Shown: positions 1 to 12,500 of the stretch, in pieces
Layout: each line of letters opens with the position of its first letter
How positions within the stretch are numbered: the stretch's first letter is position 1
Assembly (NCBI RefSeq): GCF_000003815.2
Contig: NC_049987.1
Coordinates: forward strand, 4,589,146 to 4,634,280
Reading direction: 5' to 3'
DNA: 45,135 nucleotides
Source: Branchiostoma floridae
Taxonomy: Eukaryota > Chordata > Leptocardii > Amphioxiformes > Branchiostomatidae
The notes under the pieces: model-generated
What the model was told of the DNA's origin: nothing
What the model saw: the letters and a program-made list of their open reading frames with translations, nothing else
Databases searched by the model: none
Program-made: the position numbers and the translations under genes

Positions 1-481
1 TTTTGTAGAAGACTGAATGCTTTTTGATGAGCGTGGGGCTAATGGGTACAAAATGTACTTTATAGTATGATGTTGCGTAGCATACATTTGTCACTTCCTA
101 CAATTAATATCTATCGGAAAATAACAGTCTCGTCTCGAGTGGAATGCCCCTTTAAAGTCCGTATAACTAATTATATGTAATACCCTTGCTGAGTCATTGG
201 TTTCCGACTGACTGTCCCTAAAGCTGCCGGAGTTTCTATTACTGTAACTGTAGGAGTAACTATAGCACTATCATGAACACAAAACCACAGTGAACATATC
301 ACTGCTTTATTTAAGTTAATTGCATTCTCAGCACTACTGGTACATGCACATGTAAGTGACTATGTAATGTGGGTTGAAGTTCTTGAACACCGTTATTAAC
401 TGCCCTTTTCATATGATGATGCTGAGCCGTAACAGGACCACATCAGCATCAGATATTAGATACTTGTGAGGAAGCACTTAC

Positions 482-597
482 GTGTCCAGTACGTAGGCCA
501 ACCCTCCGGACATGCCAGCTGCAAAGTTCCTGCCGGTCAGTCCCAGGATGATGACCCTCCCTCCAGTCATGTACTCACACCCATGGTCACCACAACC
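482..597 (-). CDS. GOGAT exon 27 seen (GXGXG domain); coding continues off the left edge
   Basis: Residues 1405-1442 plus 2 bases. Encodes [20 protein letters not shown], then [18 protein letters not shown]. It ends in donor gtaagt with no stop codon, so positions 1-481 are intron and the gene continues to the left. Confidence 0.97.
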
Positions 598-3500
598 CTG
601 GATGGAGGAACAACAGATACTCAACTCATGAATGAAGAGAGCAGCCAACAATTGGAACAGGGATGCACTATTGTCCAGGGCAAGCAAAAGTGCTGATCGG
701 GCAAGCGCATTGAGCTTTCGACAGTAGCAGACATGCCCTGGCGCATCAAGTGCGTTCAAATTATTCGATGTCTGCCCGTGTGATACAAGTAGAAATCTGT
801 AAACACACATCAAGTTCAAATTATTCCAGTGTGATATGACTAAGGAATCTTTGTGATACTGTAAATGTATTTAAGTTCGCGGGGATGTAATTTCGCGGTA
901 GCGGGAAAAAGGACTTTTCGCGGTGGATTTAATTTCGCTGTAACACCATAGACTGCAATCTAATATCACAATAGAAAAATGTTCGTGGTGGTTTTAAATT
1001 CGTGGTGAAGTGGTCACCGCAAAAACCGCGAACATTAATCCACCGCGAACATTTCTGCATTTACAGTATATGCTGTAGCCCGACCAAGAATTCATGAACT
1101 CGTCTTCAGGAAGGGACGTAAAACGGGGGTCTTGTGCTCGAGGAGGTGACTCCACCACGTAAATATTGGGTAGTACGCAAATACACCAGATATTGTTATA
1201 ACCAAAAATATCGTCAGGTCCAGAACACAAGCATCAAACATTTTATCGCACACCACTGGTATTATGAGATAATATTTCCTATCAGAGGGAAAAATGACTT
1301 CTCAGAGGCCTACCTCACAGACAGCGGTTGCCCCAGAGTTCCTGACACAGAAGCGTTCGGCAGCCTGGCCCCTGAAGAAGGCCTTGCCAGACGTGGCTCC
1401 GTACAGCACAACGTTACCGACGATGATGTTGTCTTTGGAGTCAAAGTCCTCAGGAAGACTACGTGTGGGATAGATCACCACCTCACCTCCTGACAGGCCC
1501 TAGAGATAACAATACAAAATATGATACAGGATTAGAAACTTTGAGGTAGAATTTAAAAGCAGATACATTGTACATAATGTTTACCTTCACATGGTCTGGC
1601 CTATTAGTCTTCTGCTTTTTGTTTATTCTTACTCAAACACATTCATATTTGTGGTAACCAGCCCCTTCATCAGTTTTGTCCTGCCACTTGCTACATACAT
1701 GTACAGTGTGATGTAATCTACATGTAACACCATAGGATGTCTGCTACTTTACAAGTAACCATGGTGACAGCCGTGTACAATTGTGCCTTCTATATACATG
1801 TATATATACAACAACTGCCTCTTTGGGTATGTCAACTGTTCAATTGATCTTCACAGAGCACTATTCCAAAGACAGAGGGCTTGAAAAGCAGAATATATAA
1901 TGTAGAATTTCTTTGTTCTTGAATATTCTTTAGGTTGTACTGGTCCAGTACCTTTAAGGTATTTCGGTTAGCTAAATTGGCATTTTAACCTTCCATTGTC
2001 TTCTGATTAATAAAATAAGAAAGAATTGAGATGTAACAAATATTGATAAATGGGCATACAAAAATTCTAAATCTGATTTTTTGGGGGCCATATTGATGAC
2101 GTCATCAGGTTTTATTGCCCCTAATATTATTTTTTCAATGACAAAATACAGCACCTTGGTATATACCACTGCAATGAAACTATGTTTTTCATGTGCATAA
2201 TGATGAAAGCTACAAACTCACGGTTGCGCAAATTGATATCTACTAACAATCTGTAGTTATTAAGAATTAATTTTTTTAATTAGATGAAAACAAACATTTT
2301 CTTATTACTACCAATCATTAATAGATATCAATTTGCGCAACCGTGAGTTTGTAGCTTTCATCATTATGCAACGAAAAAGGAAGTTTCATTGCAGTAGTAT
2401 GTACCAAGGTGCTGTATTTTGTCATAGAAAAAAATAATATTAGGGGCAATAAAAAATGATGACGTCATCAATTTGGCCCCCCAAAAATCAGATTTAGAAT
2501 TCTTTCATACCCAACTATCAACTATTCTATTCTTTCTCAATTCATTAATGAGAAAACAATGGAAGGTTAAAATGCCAATTTGGCCAACCGAAATACCAAT
2601 CTTTACAGCGTCATCACTTTGAGGCTCTGAAGCTTAACTACAGAGTTCCACATAAGCCAAAAATGAAAAAAAACTGTCTTCCACCATCATAAAAAAAACC
2701 TTCTCACCTTCCCCACATAGTCATTGGCATCTCCCTCCAGCTCCACCCTCACCCCAGGAGCCAGGAAGGCACAGAAGCTCTGTCCAGCCGACCCCTTCAG
2801 GTAGATGTTGATACTGCCTGCTGGGAGACCCTTCTCACCATATTTCCTGTAAACGGGAGACACGATTCAATGTTAGACCAAGGTTTTTTTGCTAGTGAGA
2901 TAAAAGAAGCCATCTACATCAGAGCTTCACAACTTTCCCTGAACAGAGATGGTGGGCGCCATGGACTTCCTGCAATTTATGTGATCCACTGCTCACTGAG
3001 TCACGTGTCCTATCTGCATGACGTGTCCTATCTGCATGTCAATCAATTTCATGAAAAACGTTTTTTTTAGGAAAATAATTGATGGGCCGTTGTATAAAAA
3101 CAAAGTCTGATGCAATTTCCCAAAACTTTTTAAATTGTCTTGATAGTCACATTTGTTGATAAGTAAAATGACAGTCACTTAAGTATGAGCATTTGATTTT
3201 CATTTCAATTCTTGTTCCAACACTACATGTCAGTCTATTGTTATGGTCTCCATTTTGAAAATTTTAGGCATCTTGTTCTTTTTCTGCACTCTCACAATAG
3301 ATTTGAAGTCTGCAGAGGAAGTTATCCACAGAATTTACTTGCTGTGGCCTATTGGTAATTCTCAGATACAGGCTTGTCAAATGATACCAATTCTGAGGGC
3401 CTGGCCAATTTTGTTTGACAACATCTGAAAGGACTGTGTTTTGCTTACATGGAGATGTTGTAGCTCAAGGTGCTGGCGAATGCTCTGGCCTCATTCTGGA

Positions 3501-6500
3501 TGTTCATTCTGATGTCCACTGTGGGCTTCTTCCCCTCCAGTACATCACTGGCCTCCTCAACAAGTTTGTTGTCCTTAAAATATAAAACAACAATCCTCAT
3601 TGGCTACCACAAACATATACCAATCATTTGACAATCTTAAACCAACCTATCATGAGCTAACATATACATGTAAGGCAGGGCTAGAAATACCCGACGGCAT
3701 CTGCAACCTGCAATCACAATTGTCTATTCAACCAATAAGAGAAGGGCAATTAGTGGTTTGACCAATGAGACAATGGCAATTTGGGGTTAGACCAATAAGA
3801 CAATGGCTACATGTCCATCAGATGTTTGCATCTTTATGTCCTTATTTTGAATTTTTTCATACATTTTGACAGACTGAGGTAAGTGGGGCCATGGGATTGG
3901 TCCATTTGCAGAACCAAACATTGAATGCATTTAAATTTTAATGAGTTGAAATTTTGCCACCTATCAAGTCTAAGGACTTTCCAAAAAATGTAATTTGTAT
4001 CCTAAAAACTGTCAAAGCTACATGTACATGTATGTACATTAGGCTTCACAAATGTATCTGGCTAAGGTTATATTAGGCCTGCACAAACACTATTGGCTAG
4101 CTTATTGGGTATTTGCATTTTTTCCAACTTGGAAGTAGAAGCATTAGGTTTGAGAACATGCAATATTGGAAGAAAAAGTTCCTATTCATACAACCAAGAA
4201 AATAAAATGACAGCAGACTTTACTGTACCCATCTAGCTTCCTCAGGGAAAATACTGACTGGTACTATTCTAAACTGCAGCTAGGTGGCGCTGCTAACAAT
4301 GCGGTCCCAAACGAAAAGAATTCTTATGCAGTCCAAAAGTATTACAAGGACATTTGTCATATGCAAAAATCCTCCACTCACCAGTCTCTTCTCTTGTTGG
4401 AAGTCCTGCTGGATACTGCCTGCCACGATGTTGATACCAGGTCGCATGTCTAGCGCGTTCTTCAGGATTGGCTCGAAATCCAACAGCGCAGATTTCTCGT
4501 TGATCGGTTTCTCCGCCATCTTGAGCACGTCCGTGCGACCGATAAGCTCCTGAAAGGTTCGGAATCCCATCTTGGCCATCAGGTCGCGTACTTCTTCAGC
4601 CAGATAGAAAAGGTAGTTGACCACATACTCTGGCTTCCCTGCAAATTTGGCTCTCAGCACTGGGTCCTGTACAGGAAACAACCAATCAAGGTCCAGATTA
4701 TAATATATGATTGAACAATACATTTTAAATAGGGGTAGGTACAAAATATAAGTTTTCTTGTTGAACCGGTCCGAAAAATGGACCTGATAAAGTGACCAGA
4801 TTTTGAAGCGATTAGAAAATGAGCGTGGGGTTAACAGGACTAATAGGTTGAAAAAGTTATCAAGAATGCAGTTGATAGAGTTAATTGTCATTCTATCTAC
4901 TGTAGTTTCTACAGTAAAACAGTTACACGAAGAAAGGATTTTAAACCAAGACTTGATTTTGGACAATGAGCAGGATCATTTCTTAAGAAGAGTTCAAAAG
5001 ACCATCTATATCAGACTCAGAGACTGTCAACCACCCCTTAACAGAGACGGGGGCCGATACTGGCACCTTTGTTGATGGCAGTGTCACTTCTGTTCAGGAC
5101 TTCAGGCTTCCAGTTATTTCAACTTGAGAAGGGTCAGAGAACTGACAGAAAGCTTGTTGGTAAGAGCTTTACTTAATGTGTATGGAAATGATGTCAAAAA
5201 ACTTCACCAAGGGTGGCTGTTGAGCAGTTTTGATGCCAGAACAATGAAGTTGAAAATCAAAGATTGCTGATGTTTACCTTTAAGTTAGTGGATATACATG
5301 ATATGTATGACCATCAATTGGATGGCATTTCAGCACCATGATGTAAATATGATAATGATTAGTTGTAGGTTAAAAGCAACTCTTGATATTGACACAGAAC
5401 ACTGGGAGAACCTTGCAGATGACAGATCCAGCTGGAGATGCACACTGTCCAGGCAGCTAAAATCACCACTCTGAATTTAGGAAGTATGGATGATACTAAA
5501 AATGTTTAGGAACTCAGTACAAGTTAGGTGCAGGTACATGTAGACACCAGAAATACCTGCACAGCTCCAATTTCACCTGCACTAACCTACATATGCAAGT
5601 GGTATTTCGAGCCCTGCTGATAAAAGAACTCTGCAACAGACCTGAGTCAGCCTACAGATGTGACCTATGTGGCAGAGACTGTCATTCTCATATTGGACTG
5701 TTAGCCATAGCCAAAGCTGTAGGTTAACATTTGGTAAAACCTTACCTGTGTGGCCACGCCCACAGGACAGGTGTTGAGGTGACACTTCCTCATCATGGTA
5801 CATCCCAGGGTGATGAGAGGAGCGGTGGAGAAGCCAAACTCATCCGCACCCAGCAGTCCTGCAATCACTACGTCTCGACCTGGTAGGAGGAAATGATAAA
5901 AAACATTATGCACAACAAACTGTGTGACACATTTACAAGTCTTCTACAGTGCTGCTGCTTCTGAATCTGAGTGTACATCCACATTTTGTATTTTTGCAAA
6001 TCAGTGGATGTAAGGAATACTTTTTCTGAATCAGTAACTTTTGAGTTAAAACATTCTAACACAAATTTGCGTACAAGACATATAGTCAGAGAATAATTTG
6101 AACCACACAAACGGCTTTTGGCTTTGCTAGATAATAGAATTTTTTTTGTAGATAATAGAATTTCTTCAAATGCCTACCATCTTTTAATTGGTATTTACTT
6201 TAGTTAGGCAGTCCAGCACCGTCCACACATACATGTCTATGTCGTCAAATATCGCCATATATGTACAATGAAGGTTGATATTCCCCTTCTTCACTTACAT
6301 GAAATACCGACAAATCGTCCTTTTTTCCTTTCGTATCTTCCAGGTTAGGGGGATTTTCAAAAAAGTAGTTTGAATGTGTTCTATTACAAACAGAGTGCAG
6401 CAACATACATGTACACAGTTTGTCACCAAAATTCCCCTTATAACGAAAGCACTTTGCATGGTTTAAGTTCATTTACATGTATCCACTAACCTGTCCTGAT

Positions 6501-9500
6501 CTGTCCATCAGTCTGTAGGCACACCCTTGACCTCAGGTCGTTCATAACCAGCGTTTGGTGGGTCTCGGCGATTCCCAGTTCCCATGGCAACCCGGCGTGC
6601 TTCACGCCCGTCCAGCTGCTCGCTCCGGTCCCCCCGTCGTGACCGGAAATCGTGATGTGTTCCGCTTTTCCCTTCGCCACGCCGGCGGCAATGACTCCCA
6701 CTCCCACTTCTGACACCAACTTTACGCTGATGCGGGCGCGCGGGTTCGCCGCTTTTAGATCGTAGATAAGCTCGGCCAGATCCTCGATAGAGTAGATGTC
6801 GTGGTGGGGAGGGGGGCTGATGAGTCCGACGCCCGGGACGGATTTCCGCGTCTTGGCGATGTCTTTGGACACCTTGTGGCCGGGGAGTTCGCCGCCCTCT
6901 CCGGGCTTGGCTCCCTGGGCCATCTTGATCTGGAGGTCGTCGGAGTGTGCCAGGTAGTCACTGGTCACTCCAAACCTGCCTGAGGCAACCTGACAAGCCA
7001 AACATAAGATTATTACAAAAGGGAAACTGGGTACTTCATTGGTAATGTATCTAATAACATAATGTAAAAAGCAAAGCAAAAAGTCATTTTGTATAGAATT
7101 TTTCAAAGTAAAATAACGAAAAAAAATCCACCATCCACTAGAAAATAATACACCATTAATTTGAAGGATGACCGAGGGAAAAGAGAAGAAAACATCATAA
7201 ATTTGAATTCATCTCGTTCAAAATGCGTTCAAGATTGGTGGAAAACTTTTTTTATTTTATTTTATTCCCATAAATCAATTTTTAGGTTTCAGTTCCTCAG
7301 ACTTCTTTAAGACTTAAATCAGGGGTGAATATTTTAATTGGTTGCACTGATCAAGAAAATCATAATCATTCAAATAAATACTTGCAATAGAGAGACAAAG
7401 CTACAAGTATACAAGCATATCCCCACCTGTTTGATGGCAGACCTGGTACTGTTGTCTACAGGCTGGTCCTGGTACCGTTCAGGGTTCTCCCCTCCCTCCC
7501 CTGTGTTACTCTTGGCTCCGACCCTGTTCATGGCCTTGGCCAGAGTGGTGTGGGTCTCTATCGAGATGCTACCGAAACTCATGGCACCTGTAAGTAAAGA
7601 TCATTGTTTTGTGATTATGTCAACCCAAGAGCATCATGAGTGATCAACCAGGAAACCAATCAGTTACTAATATACATTTCTCAAGCACTAGACAATAAGA
7701 CTATTAGCTAGAAATGTCTTGGAAAGGTGAAAGTTTTGCCAATACCAAGGAGGTTGAAATTTCAACCTCCTTGCCAATACATTTTTGAAAATGTCCTTTT
7801 TTTCCTAACCTATTTGAGACATTGTCTGTGCCTTGGTCAAAATACTGCACGGCTTAGCCAAAATGTTGTATCAAGTCTTTGCCAGGTCCTTTGCAGTAAG
7901 TACTGAATGTCTTATCAACTGTTCTGAACGTGTTTCTGAGATATCTTGTGAAAACCTGCTGACGGCTTCATTATGAAATACCTATATTAATCATACATGT
8001 ATATTGTTCTATACAATTGATGGTCTTTAAGGGAAACCCAACTATCTGTGTGAAGAAAAGATGTACAGTTGTAAGAAAATGTCTATTGCGTTAACAAAAT
8101 GTAGAATGATTTAAAAAGCATTTCGTGTTTTACACACAAAAAATTGTCTCTGCCATGTCCTTTGGTGCTGGCCTGAAATTGTTCAGAGAAGTCAAATGTC
8201 CGCTTAACAATTCTTAAACATATTCAGCACTACTGATGGAATACCATTGAGTATGAGCAGGTTCATTTTTGTGGGAAAAGAGTTGAAATTTGGCACAAAC
8301 TTAAGGTATATCAAATTCTCCAGACTGAAAGGTTTATAAACCTCTTCACTGCAAACTCAAATATACAAAATGCAATTTTTTCCTGTCCTCTACCTACCTA
8401 CTCCCTTGTCTAAGCCTGTATGTATCATACACAATGTCCACATTGTTTATAATAATTGTTTGTTTGTTTGAACCTTTATCTATTTGTGTCAGAAGCTTAG
8501 TATTGATATAGGATGTGCGGGAGGTGACTGTTCTGTCCATCTGTAGCATCCTTGCTGAGTTGCTAGTACTACAAGTGGTTTCCGACTGGCTGTCTGTAAA
8601 CAAAGGCACCTATGTTTCCATTACTGTGCAGTATATGGCTATTGCACTATCATAAACTCAAAACCAACACAAACACTTCACCACCAAATTAAACACACAA
8701 AACTTAAATGCATTCAAATTTTAAAGTATTTCCTGAGCCCCTTATACAAGCTAGGTTATACAAGCTATCTGTCTGCATGACTGCACCATGCTTAGCCTGC
8801 ATGATCACCAATTGGCAAAACAACTAGGTCATGATTAGCATACAGCAGATGTAACCTGAAACCAAGGACAACTGAGATGCATTCCTGATATGTTGCACAA
8901 GTGCGGAAGGGCAAGCGTTATGCAAGTCACGTGAAGTGTGCTCTAAAGTGTGGTGGAAAATTACCAGGATGTCATGTGCAGGATATGCACACACACAGTT
9001 ATGGATATTAATAGCTGAGTAAATGGCATGAAAATAAACATGAGTCCTGCCTGATGGAAAGTTCCATTCAACCCTAAATAAAGAGGAAATGAGGATTGGC
9101 AATCTTCCAGATCTAACGCTAGTTCACCTTTATCTGCGGGTTAACCTATATCCGTTGTTTATAAAAAAATAAGGTATTTTGGGATAGCAAGTTGACAGAC
9201 GGTGATTTCAAACCGTATATTGAATATGATCTTGCAATTTGAATCGTCCGTTGACTTTATGTATCCCTAATACCCTTGATTTTCTAACAACGGCTATAGG
9301 CTACCCCACGAATAAAGGTGAACTATCGTTATACCTGGTCCATTCTGATGGAAGGGACACAACCATTGGTCGAAACTAGCTCTGAAGTTGAACACTGAAA
9401 AATCTAGGTTCAACCAATTTTTCCCTGGCCCAAAATCTAAATGACATGTTTCTTTATGTAACAGTGTGTGCATTTTTATTCATAGCAAGGGAATTCTTAA

Positions 9501-12500
9501 TTTTTTTTCTTCTAAAAAACCTTTACAGCATGTAGCAATGCTACAAGACCAAGGATTAGAGACTCTTTCAGCTTTATACTTTGTGTGGATGATAGGAAAG
9601 CAAATGACAGGAAATAACAAGAAGTATGATCTTACTAGACTTTTCTTGCTTTATGGGTGTCTGGCAAGCTTTCTAAGGGTTGGTCAGTTGGGTGCGCCAC
9701 TGGGTGCGCAATTTTGTCAGGGAAGCTCTATCTGTGGACCAATATCTACCCACATCTCAATCCATGGAAAATCAGGTAAAAAGGATTTGGAGCCCTGTAT
9801 CCTTACATGTAAGTTTTAGTGGGAACAGTCTAAAACTTCAAAATGATCTAAAAGCCAACTGAGAACTTTAAGTGCAACTTTGTTTTATCATTAATGTTAC
9901 AATCATTGGAGAATTCCAAGACACAATTGATGTTAAATCTTACCTAGCAAATGTACAAATAAAAGAGGGAAGGGGGTTTACCTGTTGCAAATCGCTTGAC
10001 AATTTCCGATGCTGGCTCTATGAGCGACAGATCCAGTGGTTCGTCCAGAGTCTTCAAGTCCAACTGTCCACGCAGGGTGCAGGCTCTCACGGCTTCCAGG
10101 GTCGACTCCTTAAACTTCTCGTAGGCACCCTTGTTCTTGTTCTTGGCTGCATCCTAAGAATAAAGTCAAAATTTGATTTTGTGTTTTGCCATACAAAGGA
10201 TAGTAACTGCACAGATCCTAAAGTATATAGCTTGTCTTGCCATAGGAACTGAACTATCCAAACATCAGTTACATTTAGCGACATTTGCATACAATCCTTA
10301 CCAGATACACCCTCACACTCAGGGTTGACAATCACGGCAAAGCCTATGATATCACCCCTGACAACTCAGCCACAGTATTCGGTTATTAGGGGTGCCTTGC
10401 TTATGAATATTAATGAGCTTGCCCTTATATCGGCAGTCAGCCGTTGGGGATCGGGCGTTGGCATGGTGAGCAAACAAAGTCGTGGTAATACGTAACATGA
10501 TTGGCTGATAGCTTCCCAGCGGCCTTTGCGAGACAGCTTGCGACAACAACAAGCCCAAGAAAGGCCTATTCTCTGATTGGTCGACAGCTTGTTTGTGGCG
10601 ACAATCATAATAGCCACTAATAGGGCATGGGATAGCAGGGCCCCATAAGGTAGTGCCGTTGGGGACCGGGCGTTAGGAGGATGACCAGATAGGGACTACG
10701 TTGACTACAACTGTTTTTCTTTCCGATCAAAAAAAATGTATTAGACTAGTCTATTGATTTGTCCTGTCAATTCATTTTAGTGATGCTGAAGAAGAGTGAT
10801 GGAAGTAGAAGTCCGGGAGTAATTTCACATCTGAACGTTATCTGAATTTTAACTGCTATTGAGATTAAATTGTCTTTATCAACAAATATCGCTTACCAGG
10901 ATGTCTAACCTTTATAGTTTGTTTTTTTTAATTTGTTGTTTCCTTAAGTATGCCCATTTGAGCTATGTGTATATTTCAACCCTTTGACCAGTTTTACTGA
11001 ACATCTTGTAAAGTATTGATACACTGTCATTTTAACTTAGAGTGTATTTTCCCCACAACTGGTTTTGTTATTCATTCATACATGATTTTGGGGGAGGAAA
11101 TACATGAATTGCACACACAATGAACTCCAGGACCTGTAAATATATGACAGCAGTGATATGTTGAAGATATCTTGATATAGTCATGTACGGTTGGAAACAG
11201 ATTTTAGCACATCCAGGGACATACCTGCAAGTTTGCAATGCTGAGGGGATCATTGATGTGCTTCTCACCCCCATCTCTCCAGTGGTAGAACCCAGGGTTC
11301 TGGATGACATAGTTGTCACAGTCTCGGTCGGCAAAAGCCACATGGTGTCGGTTTAGGCTCTGCAAAATACAAAAAATATGATGCAACAGTGAAGAAGAGG
11401 GACAGAAGGACCCTGGTATTTAAAAAAAGTTTGACGCCTCAAAATTTATAGCAGGGTACACCGTCAAGCACAAGAATTCTATTGATGTTCAATGAGCAAT
11501 CTACAAAATATGTAAAAATGAGCTAAAGTTTGTCTGCTCGTTCTCTCGGTCACTTCATTTGACCCCTGAGCTGAGGTCATTGTAATGCAGCCAACGCACA
11601 GAAGTTAGCGGTAACAGGACTCGTGTGCAAAATTTAACCCGACCGAACAAACATCGTAACCCAAGTTATACAGTGTCAAAACTGACATATTCCTCTACTA
11701 TTCGTCACAGTTTCTGACTCACTAACGTGCACAGAAGAATTACAATGGCTTTTTAAAGTACTGTGACACACTAGTACTGCTTTGTGCCCAGACTACTATT
11801 GAGCACGGGGGTCACGGATAAATACTGTGTTCTGCAACCTTCAGAGTCGTGATTTTAGATCCCGCCACCAAAGATTGGATTATTATATATAACTACAAAT
11901 ATAGGAATACCAGGTGGTGACATCATCTTATGAAAAATGACCAGTACTGGACTTCTACTGACCTCTCGTGCCAGCATCTCAAAAGTGACCCCTCCGAGGC
12001 GGGAGGCTGTGCCGGTGAAACACTTGTCCACTACCTCCTTACCAAGTCCCACTGCCTCGAAAATCTGGGCTCCCTGTTAAGGATAGAGAATAAAAAGCAT
12101 AAAATTTTACAGTTACATGAAGAACTTAATAAAAAAAAAAATTTATATGTGCATACATTATGTATGTACATGTAGGTTCATCTGTGAAGGTAATCAACAT
12201 AGTTTTAAGATTGTTTCTTAATAGGAGTCAAAAGAGAGCTAACTCAATAGCCTATACTATACTTTGCTATTTACACAAATTTAAAATCAAGTTCTCACTT
12301 ATTCTACAGAAGTCCATCATAGTTCACATTTCACCCCTGGATTTTGGAGGAAATTTCCAAAGAATTCGAAGGAATCAATGAGTTAGAGGGCTTTAGATTT
12401 GGAAAATTCCTAGCAATCCAATATCAGAACAGCCAGATGGAAAAGCCCTATTCAAACTGGTTGGAAAATATTGTATCCTGACATCCTCTATATGACCTGA

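Noticed and set aside
6755-6983. Overlapping frames on both strands over exon 21
   Set aside because: Shadows of the GC-rich GOGAT exon; the exon's own frame matches the family over its whole length.
9466-9819. 117-codon plus-strand frame
   Set aside because: Intron sequence with low-complexity translation and no family resemblance.
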